DNA from: Candidatus Saccharimonadia bacterium
GTDB taxonomy: Bacteria > Patescibacteriota > Saccharimonadia > Saccharimonadales > SZUA-47
Length of the DNA stretch: 10,914 nt
Assembly (NCBI GenBank): GCA_938050265.1
Contig: CALLJT010000031.1
Span: 1 to 10,914, forward strand
Direction: 5' to 3'
Both the position numbers and the translations under genes were made by a program. Numbering within the stretch: the stretch's first letter is position 1; every line of letters begins with the position of its first letter. The notes beneath the pieces are model-generated. The model did not search any database. It was not told the DNA's origin and worked only from the letters and a program-made list of their open reading frames with translations. Positions 1 through 5,453 of this stretch are shown piece after piece.

Positions 1-717
1 TTGTATGGCCTCTTGAGTGGCGTAGGTCTTCGCACTACTCAGCCTGTCAAACACAGACTGGCCTATGTACTGTTTAGCTGTGTCTATGAGTGCAGACATG
101 TCTGTATCCTCGCCATGCACAATGCTCATGTACAGTGAAGCATTACCTGCTGATATAGCGTGCGCAGACACGGCGCTTTGTTTCTCGATCGCATGGCTGT
201 GTGCATAGTCGACGGCCTGGGGCTTACTGATAGGCAGGATGGGTATCGAAACACACCGTGAACGTATGGTGTCGAGTAGCTGGTACTCAGAGCGTGCATG
301 AAGCACGATAAGTGACTTGGCGGGTGGTTCTTCGAGTAGCTTCAAGAGAGCGTTTTGCGCCTCAGTCGTCATGGACTGAGCTTCGTAGATTAAGCCCGCT
401 CTGCCGATTTTGGTCGAGGCGAGCTTTGAAGTGAATTGTTGTTTTAGTTCCCGGATCTGGGCTATGCCTATCGTAGATTTTTCTGGCTCAACTATCGTTA
501 GGGCGTTTTTGTGGTCGAGTGTATCACGGCATAGCTGTAGAGCAGCTGCACGGCTTCCGCTGCCGGGCGCACCGCTTACGAGTACTGACGCTGCTGGGCG
601 GTTAGAAACTGCGTCGTACAGCGCTTGAGTCCGAGGGTGTAGTAGAAGCGGTCTTGTGAGTTCTCGTTGCGCCGCTGCGTAGTTACTGTCATCTGTAGTT
701 ACTTTTGTGCGCTTCAT
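1..717 (-). CDS. holB: DNA polymerase III delta' subunit (partial; C-terminal end outside window)
   Basis: This is the delta' clamp-loader subunit, which helps load the sliding clamp at replication forks. The reading frame is open from the ATG at 717 to base 1, giving 239 residues; the rest lies beyond the window. The P-loop region reads GAPGSGSR (residues 49-56), so the Walker A lysine is replaced by Ser. The Walker B region is LIYEAQSM (109-116). The family hallmark AQNALLKLLEEPP (120-132) and the sensor-1 SRC motif (153-155) are intact. A degenerate P-loop fits delta' better than the ATP-binding gamma/tau subunit. The usual four-cysteine zinc module between the P-loop and Walker B is absent, with only one Cys there. 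Its ATG overlaps the TGA of the upstream pseudouridine synthase gene as ATGA, so translation is probably coupled. A diverged DnaX is less likely. Confidence 0.88.
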   Translation of the reverse strand, partial: MKRTKVTTDDSNYAAAQRELTRPLLLHPRTQALYDAVSNRPAASVLVSGAPGSGSRAAALQLCRDTLDHKNALTIVEPEKSTIGIAQIRELKQQFTSKLASTKIGRAGLIYEAQSMTTEAQNALLKLLEEPPAKSLIVLHARSEYQLLDTIRSRCVSIPILPISKPQAVDYAHSHAIEKQSAVSAHAISAGNASLYMSIVHGEDTDMSALIDTAKQYIGQSVFDRLSSAKTYATQEAIQ

Positions 718-1604
718 GTCACGTAACCTGCAAATTCTGTTGGCGTTTCAGCCGAAAACGTCCGTCTCTGGCCGTCTGGCGTCGTTATCTCAAGTGACTG
801 GGCATGGAGCATGAGTCGCGTGGCTGGCTCGCCGTCGTAGAGATCGTCACCGACGATTGTGTGTCCGATGTGCTTGAGGTGTAGCCGGAGCTGGTGGGTA
901 CGGCCTGTTTGTGGATGGAGCTCTAGAAGTGAATGTGCGTCGCCCACTGTACGGACATGGTAGTCTGTCACGGCTGATTTACCATCGGGGTCGACATGAA
1001 ACCGTTTCGGGTCGTCGGGATTCCTCTGCACCGGTGCGTTTATGGTCGCTTTTTCGTGCTCAGGCTGCCCTGGGATAACGGCAAGGTACGTTTTGTTGAC
1101 TGTGCGGTCGCTAAACTGCTTTTGGAGGTACTTCATGGAGTCTGTGTGCTTGGCAGTTATCATGACGCCGCTCGTGGCTCGATCAAGTCTATGTACGATG
1201 CCTGCTCGGTGAGAGTTCTGGGACGGCACCGACGTGTCAGGCGCTATGTCGCGGCTCAGTTTGTCGCGTATGAACGACGCTACAGACGCTTCTTGCCAGA
1301 ACCTGCCACGTGCGTGTGAAATGATGCCGGTTGGCTTGTTGACTACCAGTACGTCATCGTCTTCGTAGACGATCGGGAGTTCTATGACATCGGGCTTTTC
1401 ACTGAGGGGGCCGAGGTCGTACTCGATAACGCTGCCTGGGCGAACTTTTTCACCTGGCTTGAGCGGCCGTGTTTTGTATTTGATGAGGTTGAGTGTGAAC
1501 AGCTTGGTTATTGCTGCCCGTGAATACTCGGGAAACACCCGCGACAGGTGCTTGTCTATGCGGACTACGCCGTCTTTTTCGGTTATCTGTAGTGTATGCT
1601 TCAT
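714..1604 (-). CDS. RluA-family 23S rRNA pseudouridine synthase (RluC/RluD-like)
   Basis: This enzyme isomerises uridine to pseudouridine in RNA, most likely in 23S rRNA. At 296 aa it has the usual RluD-type length. An N-terminal S4 RNA-binding domain (about residues 14-65, with SRAAITKLF and KPGEKVRPG) is followed by the catalytic domain. The catalytic motif HRLDRATSG puts the nucleophilic Asp at 141. The second signature, GRTHQLRLHL (234-243) followed by GDDLY (252-256), is also complete. The N-terminus aligns well with the family, so the ATG at 1604 is chosen. There is no Shine-Dalgarno in front of it. The stop of a 35-aa ORF lies only 6 nt upstream, which suggests reinitiation. RluC, RluD and other family members cannot be separated from sequence alone, so no symbol is given. 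Confidence 0.93.
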   Translation of the reverse strand: MKHTLQITEKDGVVRIDKHLSRVFPEYSRAAITKLFTLNLIKYKTRPLKPGEKVRPGSVIEYDLGPLSEKPDVIELPIVYEDDDVLVVNKPTGIISHARGRFWQEASVASFIRDKLSRDIAPDTSVPSQNSHRAGIVHRLDRATSGVMITAKHTDSMKYLQKQFSDRTVNKTYLAVIPGQPEHEKATINAPVQRNPDDPKRFHVDPDGKSAVTDYHVRTVGDAHSLLELHPQTGRTHQLRLHLKHIGHTIVGDDLYDGEPATRLMLHAQSLEITTPDGQRRTFSAETPTEFAGYVT

Positions 1605-1610
1605 GGGTAG

Positions 1611-1718
1611 TTATTTTTTGAACACGATAGACAGGATCGCGTTACCAAAGTCTTTTAGCAGGCTACTGAACATGCCTCTGCCCGTTTCGGGCTGAGTACT
1701 GCGTCCTCGTTCGCTCAT
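1611..1718 (-). CDS. small hypothetical protein, 35 aa, between trpS and the pseudouridine synthase gene
   Basis: I do not recognise this protein. The ORF starts with ATG at 1718, overlaps the trpS stop as ATGA, and ends in TAA 6 nt before the next gene. AGGA lies 8 nt upstream of the ATG, inside trpS, so it has a usable ribosome binding site. The N-terminal half is polar (MSERGRSTQP...). The C-terminal half, from Met16 to Lys35, alternates hydrophobic and charged residues (MFSSLLKDFGNAILSIVFKK) and could form an amphipathic or membrane-associated helix. Its position bridges a gap that would otherwise leave the downstream gene without a binding site. It is either a real small protein or a coupling ORF. 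Without homologs I cannot say which. Confidence 0.55.
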   Translation of the reverse strand: MSERGRSTQPETGRGMFSSLLKDFGNAILSIVFKK

Positions 1719-2743
1719 GTGCGGAGTCCTACGGCTTTCTGGACAGCAAGGAGGGTTTTATTGGCCTGCTGGTTCATGTGTTGTTCTGATTTTTGTAGGT
1801 GCTGTTCGATTGCGCCTGTGTCTACGCTAGCGATGCGCGTTTGCAGGTCTTCGAGGCAATCGTAGACCGACTGGGCCACGTGTTTTTTGAACTCACCATA
1901 CTGTGTAGTACCAGTCCAGTGTTCGTTGACTTCGTCTTGCGGGGTGTTGGTGAGACTTGCGAGAATTACCAGGAGATTGGTGATACCCGGCTGTGCGTCC
2001 CAGTCGAAGTGTACTGCACCGACATCGTCGGTCGCCGCTGACATGACTTTTTTGTAGGCGTCATTCGGATTGTCACTGAGCAGTATTGTTCCGGCTGGGT
2101 CATCGACACTTTTGCTCATTTTTTTTGCTGGATTTTTAAGGCTTCTAATTCTCGGTGCTGCAGCACGACCAACAAATTCTTGCTGTTTTTCAATAGTCTC
2201 CGGTAGTGTCAGATCAAGACCAAACTGGTTGTTGAGCCGCTGAGCGATTGTACGCGTGAACTCCAGGTGCTGGCGTTGGTCTTCGCCGACTGGCACCCAT
2301 TTCGCACCGTACAGGAGTATGTCTGCTGCCATAAGCACGGGGTAGTTAAACAAGCCGACGCTCACCCGGTCGTTATCGAGCTTGGCAGATTTGTCTTTGA
2401 ATTCGACCATCCTACTGAGTTCACCAAACCCGGTGAAATTGTCGAGTATCCATGTGAGTTCGCTGTGGGCAGGAATGTAGCTCTGCCGGTAGATGTATAT
2501 AGAGTCGTTGTCGAGTGGTAATCCGCACGCAACGAACAGAGACAGGTTACGCATAGTACGCGTGTGAAGCTGACTGTAGTCGATCGGAGTCGTTATGCTG
2601 TGGAGATCTGGTACGAACATATGAACAGCGTATTGTTCGGAGTGTTGTTTGGCCTGTGCCGCCATAGGTAGAAACGCACCGATATAGTTACCGAGCGTTG
2701 GCTCGTCGTTTGATCGTATACCTGTTAATACTACTTCTTTCAT
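1715..2743 (-). CDS. trpS: tryptophan--tRNA ligase
   Basis: This class Ic synthetase activates tryptophan with ATP and charges tRNA-Trp. From the ATG at 2743 it has 342 aa, close to the usual 330-340. The nucleotide-binding HIGH-type motif is PTLGNYIG, near residues 15-22. The family motifs PVLMAADILLY and VGEDQRQHLE follow, and the KMSKS loop (KKMSKSVDDPAGTI) is intact. The frame stays open to a GTG at 2797, which would add 18 residues. I prefer the ATG because the family's conserved region starts within a few residues of it and because a -10 hexamer (TATACT, 2751-2756) lies where it would start a transcript at or next to the ATG. Against this, a GGGAG-like sequence sits about 18 nt upstream, too far for normal use. 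The stop overlaps the next ORF as ATGA. Confidence 0.95.
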   Translation of the reverse strand: MKEVVLTGIRSNDEPTLGNYIGAFLPMAAQAKQHSEQYAVHMFVPDLHSITTPIDYSQLHTRTMRNLSLFVACGLPLDNDSIYIYRQSYIPAHSELTWILDNFTGFGELSRMVEFKDKSAKLDNDRVSVGLFNYPVLMAADILLYGAKWVPVGEDQRQHLEFTRTIAQRLNNQFGLDLTLPETIEKQQEFVGRAAAPRIRSLKNPAKKMSKSVDDPAGTILLSDNPNDAYKKVMSAATDDVGAVHFDWDAQPGITNLLVILASLTNTPQDEVNEHWTGTTQYGEFKKHVAQSVYDCLEDLQTRIASVDTGAIEQHLQKSEQHMNQQANKTLLAVQKAVGLRT

Positions 2744-2750
2744 GTCATAT

Positions 2751-2778
2751 AGTATATAGGATTCTCCCTCTTTGGCTA
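2751..2778 (-). promoter_or_regulatory. possible promoter for trpS, leaderless type
   Basis: On the minus strand, TAGCCA (2773-2778, 4 of 6 matches to the -35 consensus) is followed after 16 nt by TATACT (2751-2756, 5 of 6 to the -10). The trpS ATG at 2743 begins 8 nt after the -10, so the transcript would begin at or next to the start codon. The -35 is weak. The alternative is that trpS is only read from the pheA promoter and starts at the GTG at 2797. Confidence 0.4.
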
Positions 2779-2856
2779 TAGTAACCCTGTGAGGCACTCG
2801 CCTTTCTTTGCGTGTGCAGTCAGTGAACTCGACGCTATGAGCGGTGTGCTAGTGGG

Positions 2857-3729
2857 CTACCCAGAGATAGTTGCACCGGCTTTGTAGCTGCCGATGAGCT
2901 TGACGCTGACGCTGAGCGTCTGCAGCTTTTCTATCGCAGCCTGTGTGGCAGGGTCGTTCCACGAGGCGAGAAAATCAAACGGTACAACCAGTGTCTCACC
3001 CATAGAGTCTATGCGGTCACTGCTGGCGTCAACATAGGAAAAACTAATACCCTGCTCGCTGAACGCCTGAAGTACGCCAACTAAGGACGCCTGAGTGTTG
3101 GGTATTGTCAGCAGGGTCGACGTTTTGCTGGCGTCTGTCGGTATATAGTCTTCTACGCTCGTATCTCCCAGTATCGGTTCAAACAGCAGAAACCGTGTGA
3201 TGTTGGGAGATTCGTCTTGCATGCGGCTTTTAATGATGTCGAGCTCAGGTCTGGCGTTTCGTGCTGCTATGCCAGCTAGGGCTGCCACACCAGTCACGTC
3301 TTGCTGCATTAGGTCAGCGACTTCGTAGGCAGAGCGAGCAGTGTCGTCAGACTCGACAAGTCGTGCTGATGGGTAGAGCCTATGGATCGTCTCAGCACAT
3401 TGGCGAATGGCGATGGGGTCAGAGCGAATTTCCGTGATTGCTGCTGCTCGACTGTCGCCAAGCAGCTGGTGTGATATGTCGAGGTATAGTTCAGCTGTGA
3501 CAACCAGGCCGTCGAAGTTTCGTCGGATGTCTGTATAAGCTTGGGTGCTTCCGTAGATACTGTTGTAGACAGCCATGAGGCCTTTATGGGCAGCCCCGCT
3601 GTGTACTGCGGACACAGTGCTATGAAAGTCGGCAAACCCGATAAAATCCGAATCGGACACCAAACGACGTCTCACGACGTCGTGGTACGAGTTTTCGTAG
3701 CCTTTCATGGCGATAACTGATGTGTTCAT
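2857..3729 (-). CDS. pheA: divergent prephenate dehydratase with C-terminal ACT domain
   Basis: Prephenate dehydratase converts prephenate to phenylpyruvate in phenylalanine synthesis; its ACT domain usually senses Phe. The 290-aa length is normal. The N-terminus (MKGYENSYHDVV) matches the family's first strand. The central pattern SDPIAIRQC keeps the Gln (110) of the usual HPQ....QC motif, and NITRF (176-180) keeps the key Thr178. An ACT domain spans about 203-283. Deviations are clear: the usual PIENS reads VYNS (54-57), so the Glu is lost, and the ACT ESRP motif is replaced by a DASS-type sequence. The ATG at 3729 fits the family start, but it has no Shine-Dalgarno and CACAT repeats run into it. 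Family membership is well supported. Catalytic activity is uncertain, especially if the genome lacks a shikimate pathway, as is common in this group. Confidence 0.8.
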   Translation of the reverse strand: MNTSVIAMKGYENSYHDVVRRRLVSDSDFIGFADFHSTVSAVHSGAAHKGLMAVYNSIYGSTQAYTDIRRNFDGLVVTAELYLDISHQLLGDSRAAAITEIRSDPIAIRQCAETIHRLYPSARLVESDDTARSAYEVADLMQQDVTGVAALAGIAARNARPELDIIKSRMQDESPNITRFLLFEPILGDTSVEDYIPTDASKTSTLLTIPNTQASLVGVLQAFSEQGISFSYVDASSDRIDSMGETLVVPFDFLASWNDPATQAAIEKLQTLSVSVKLIGSYKAGATISG

Positions 3730-3757
3730 GTGATGTGATGTGATGTGATGTGATGTG
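3728..3757 (-). repeat. pentanucleotide tandem repeat (CACAT)6 abutting the pheA start codon
   Basis: Six perfect copies of CACAT (minus strand; ATGTG on the plus strand) occupy 30 bp. The AT of the pheA ATG is the end of the last copy, so the repeat fills the place where a ribosome binding site would be. A poly-A tract of six lies just upstream on the minus strand. Perfect short tandem repeats can change copy number by slipped-strand mispairing. Confidence 0.95.
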
Positions 3758-3780
3758 TTTTTTGCACTAATAGATGTCCA

Positions 3781-3800
3781 AGTGCGCCACTGGCTGCACT
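3781..3800 (-). other. hairpin 2 in the pheA leader
   Basis: On the minus strand, AGTGC and GCC pair with GGC and GCACT. This gives an 8-bp stem with one bulged A and a 3-nt loop (AGT). No T-run follows, so it is not a canonical intrinsic terminator. It lies about 50 nt before the pheA ATG and directly after another hairpin at 3810-3837. Confidence 0.55.
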
Positions 3801-3809
3801 ACGCGTATA

Positions 3810-3837
3810 CCACTCTCACAAGAAAAAGTGAGTGTGG
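3810..3837 (-). other. hairpin 1 in the pheA leader
   Basis: On the minus strand, CCACACTCAC and GTGAGAGTGG form a 10-bp stem with a single A-A mismatch around an 8-nt U-rich loop. There is no T-run after it. It lies 20 nt downstream of the stop of the 27-codon leader ORF. Together with the hairpin at 3781-3800 the layout is reminiscent of attenuation leaders, but I could not identify a terminator/antiterminator pair. Confidence 0.6.
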
Positions 3838-3857
3838 GTCAGGTTTCTCAAATTTGC

Positions 3858-3941
3858 TTAGCGACGTGCGTTACGTACCCGCACCAGAACTGGCTGAGAT
3901 CTTGGCCATAGTTTTTTCAGAAACTTTGTAGCTATTTCCAT
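3858..3941 (-). CDS. possible leaderless small ORF, 27 aa, in the pheA leader
   Basis: The ORF runs from ATG at 3941 to TAA at 3858 and encodes a basic 27-residue peptide that starts MEIATKFLKKLWPRSQ and ends in VRVRNARR. The ATG begins 7 nt after the -10 hexamer TAAGAT, which is where transcription would be expected to start, so it could be translated from a leaderless transcript. It contains one Trp and one Phe but no run of aromatic codons, so it is not a classical pheA leader peptide. It could be a regulatory leader peptide, a small basic protein, or chance. I recognise no homolog. Confidence 0.4.
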   Translation of the reverse strand: MEIATKFLKKLWPRSQPVLVRVRNARR

Positions 3942-3947
3942 ATCTAT

Positions 3948-3977
3948 ATCTTACGACCCCCGCGCATCCCCTGTCAA
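3948..3977 (-). promoter_or_regulatory. promoter of the pheA-trpS-holB unit
   Basis: On the minus strand a perfect TTGACA (3972-3977) is followed after 18 nt by TAAGAT (3948-3953, 4 of 6 matches to TATAAT). It lies directly downstream of the rpsI terminator and upstream of pheA. The predicted start site is about 3941, giving a leader of about 210 nt before pheA. Confidence 0.7.
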
Positions 3978-3983
3978 TTATTG

Positions 3984-4016
3984 AAAAAACAATGCACGAG
4001 TAGTGTACTGGTGCAT
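3984..4016 (-). terminator. rho-independent terminator after rpsI
   Basis: On the minus strand the stem is ATGCAC, a C-C mismatch, then AGTA, with loop CAC; the other arm is TACT then GTGCAT. TG and six Ts follow. It starts 26 nt after the rpsI stop and ends the ribosomal protein transcription unit just before the next promoter. Confidence 0.85.
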
Positions 4017-4041
4017 GCAATGGTGAAATATTGTCAGAAAA

Positions 4042-4434
4042 CTAACGCTTGGTGAACTGGCGTTGTTTTCGTGCGCCTTTGAGGCCGAATTTCTTGCGTT
4101 CTTTTTCTCGAGAATCTCGTCCAAGCAGGCCAGCTCGTTTGAGCGTGCCTTTCAGAGCTTCGTTTTTCTCTGCAAGTGCTTTAGATATACCAAGTTTGAT
4201 AGCGTCTATTTGGCCTGCATGTCCGCCACCAGTAACGACGACACTGACGTTATACTTGTTGTCTTCGATAACTCGAAACGGCATTGCTAGATCGTGTAGG
4301 AGCATACCGCTGTCTGCAAAATATTCTTCTGCTGGCTTGTTGTTGACAGTTATTTTCCCGGTTCCGTTCGTGACACGTACTCGTGCGGTTGAACTTTTTC
4401 GTCGACCGAGGGCATATGTGTAGTGTTCCGCCAT
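4042..4434 (-). CDS. rpsI: 30S ribosomal protein S9 (uS9)
   Basis: S9 is a small-subunit protein whose C-terminal tail reaches the P-site tRNA. At 130 aa it is the normal bacterial length. The N-terminal YALGRRKSSTARV, the motif GKITVNN, the central GGGHAGQIDAIKLGISKAL, and the RDSREKERKKFGLKGARK segment match the family. The C-terminal end QFTKR keeps the basic tail, with Lys-Arg as last residues. The ATG at 4434 is 2 nt after the rplM stop, and AAAGGA lies about 11 nt upstream inside rplM. It is the last gene of the ribosomal unit, followed by an intrinsic terminator. Confidence 0.98.
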   Translation of the reverse strand: MAEHYTYALGRRKSSTARVRVTNGTGKITVNNKPAEEYFADSGMLLHDLAMPFRVIEDNKYNVSVVVTGGGHAGQIDAIKLGISKALAEKNEALKGTLKRAGLLGRDSREKERKKFGLKGARKQRQFTKR

Positions 4435-4436
4435 GG

Positions 4437-4910
4437 TTAGTTAGATCCTTTCTTGAGGCTGATGGGTGTTGGACCCTGCGCTGCATGTTCGTGCTCTGCG
4501 CCTGCATATACTTTTAGTCGCTTAAGGCGTCCATCGCGTAGTTTGTTGACGGGTAGCATGCCGCGTACTGCATGCACAACTGCCTGTGTTGCGTCGATAT
4601 CGAGCTGTTCCTGTAGTGTTCGGGATTTAATACCACCTGGGAATCCAGTGTGTCGGTAGTACGTTTTGTCGGTGAGCTTTTGACCACTTACGCGCAACTT
4701 GTCAGCGTTCACTACGACAGCGAAGTCACCACAGTCAATGTGCGCTGTGTATATTGGTTTCTTTTTTCCGGTGAGTGTTGTAGCGATTTCTGTTGCGAGC
4801 CGACCAAGTGTCGTGTCTGTCGCATCAAATACGTACCATGCACGTGTTACGTCAGACGGTTTCGCACTGTAGGTCTTGCTTACAGTTTTTTTCTGAGTTT
4901 TGGCCGTCAT
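4437..4910 (-). CDS. rplM: 50S ribosomal protein L13 (uL13)
   Basis: L13 is an early-assembly large-subunit protein. The 157-residue product carries WYVFDATDTTLGRLATEIA, GKKKPIYTAHIDCGDFAVVVNA, YYRHTGFPGG and AVRGMLPVNKL in family order. The C-terminal HPH.AQ signature is HEHAAQGPTP here. There is a short extra basic N-terminus of about 20 residues before the conserved Trp. The ATG overlaps the rplQ stop as ATGA, with AGAGG 7 nt upstream. The pairing rplM-rpsI is nearly universal in bacteria. Its fusion to the alpha operon after rplQ is found in several lineages. Confidence 0.98.
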   Translation of the reverse strand: MTAKTQKKTVSKTYSAKPSDVTRAWYVFDATDTTLGRLATEIATTLTGKKKPIYTAHIDCGDFAVVVNADKLRVSGQKLTDKTYYRHTGFPGGIKSRTLQEQLDIDATQAVVHAVRGMLPVNKLRDGRLKRLKVYAGAEHEHAAQGPTPISLKKGSN

Positions 4911-5380
4911 GCTTTCGCCTCTTGTTTCTCTTTCTTGGTTGAAGACGGTTTCTTAGCAGCAGGCTTCTTAGCCTCTTCAACAGGTTCTTTCTTAGTCGTC
5001 TTCGCCGGCTGTTCTGAGTAGACGTCATCTACAAAAGATATAACTGCCAGCTGTGCATTGTCTCCACGGCGAGTGTCAGTACGCTGTATGCGTAGGTAGC
5101 CACTTGTGCGGTTTGTAAGTTTTGGTGCAATCTCGTCAACTAATTTATGAGCTGCCTGCAAAGTCATGAGCTGAGATATCACATTGCGTCTGTTGTGCAG
5201 GTCGCCTTTTTTAGCTTTTGTTATGAGCTTTTCTACGTATGGGCGAAGTTCTTTGGCCTTTGGGAGTGTTGTTTGAATCGATCCATGCAGTACGAGGCTG
5301 TCAGCAAGTGACTTGATGAGCGCTGTGCGCTGATCTTTTTCTCGTCCGAATTTACGACCTTTGTAACTGTGTCTATGCAT
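4907..5380 (-). CDS. rplQ: 50S ribosomal protein L17 (bL17)
   Basis: bL17 binds near the exit tunnel of the large subunit. The N-terminal MHRHSYKGRKFGREKDQRTALIKSLA corresponds to the family's MRH start, and TTLPKAKELRPYVEKLITKAK, RNVISQL and the GYLRIQRTDTRRGDNAQLAV segment all fit. The conserved domain ends near residue 122. A tail of about 35 residues rich in Lys, Ala and Glu follows and resembles histone-H1-like tails. The start is ATG at 5380 with GGAG 6 nt upstream. The gene follows rpoA, as in the alpha operon of most bacteria. Confidence 0.98.
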   Translation of the reverse strand: MHRHSYKGRKFGREKDQRTALIKSLADSLVLHGSIQTTLPKAKELRPYVEKLITKAKKGDLHNRRNVISQLMTLQAAHKLVDEIAPKLTNRTSGYLRIQRTDTRRGDNAQLAVISFVDDVYSEQPAKTTKKEPVEEAKKPAAKKPSSTKKEKQEAKA

Positions 5381-5453
5381 TACGGGCTCCGTTTACAGTC
5401 GGAGCTGCTGATGTACTGCTCACTATGTTATACGTTATGTTGTTTTGGTTCAT
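5373..5453 (-). CDS. possible coupling ORF between rpoA and rplQ, 26 aa
   Basis: An ATG at 5453 overlaps the rpoA stop as ATGA and has GGAG 8 nt upstream, within the rpoA 3' end. The frame runs 26 codons (MNQNNITYNIV...) and ends in TAG 5 nt past the rplQ ATG, so it spans the intergenic gap exactly. No known protein is recognised. It may serve only to carry ribosomes from rpoA to rplQ, or be chance. Confidence 0.25.
   Translation of the reverse strand: MNQNNITYNIVSSTSAAPTVNGARNA

Noticed and set aside
2857..2857. Alternative genetic code (TGA as Gly) as in Gracilibacteria or Absconditabacteria
   Set aside because: trpS, the pseudouridine synthase gene and rpoA all end at TGA where the families end, and no in-frame TGA is needed. 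The standard bacterial code fits.
3309..3635. Second minus-strand open frame (108 codons) inside pheA
   Set aside because: It lies wholly within the prephenate dehydratase frame, which has clear family motifs; this frame has none.
3801..3813. T-box-like stretch GTGGTATACGCGT in the pheA leader
   Set aside because: It resembles the T-box TGGN core, but the consensus is broken by an extra base, I see no stem I or specifier loop, and no terminator follows. A covariance-model search would decide.
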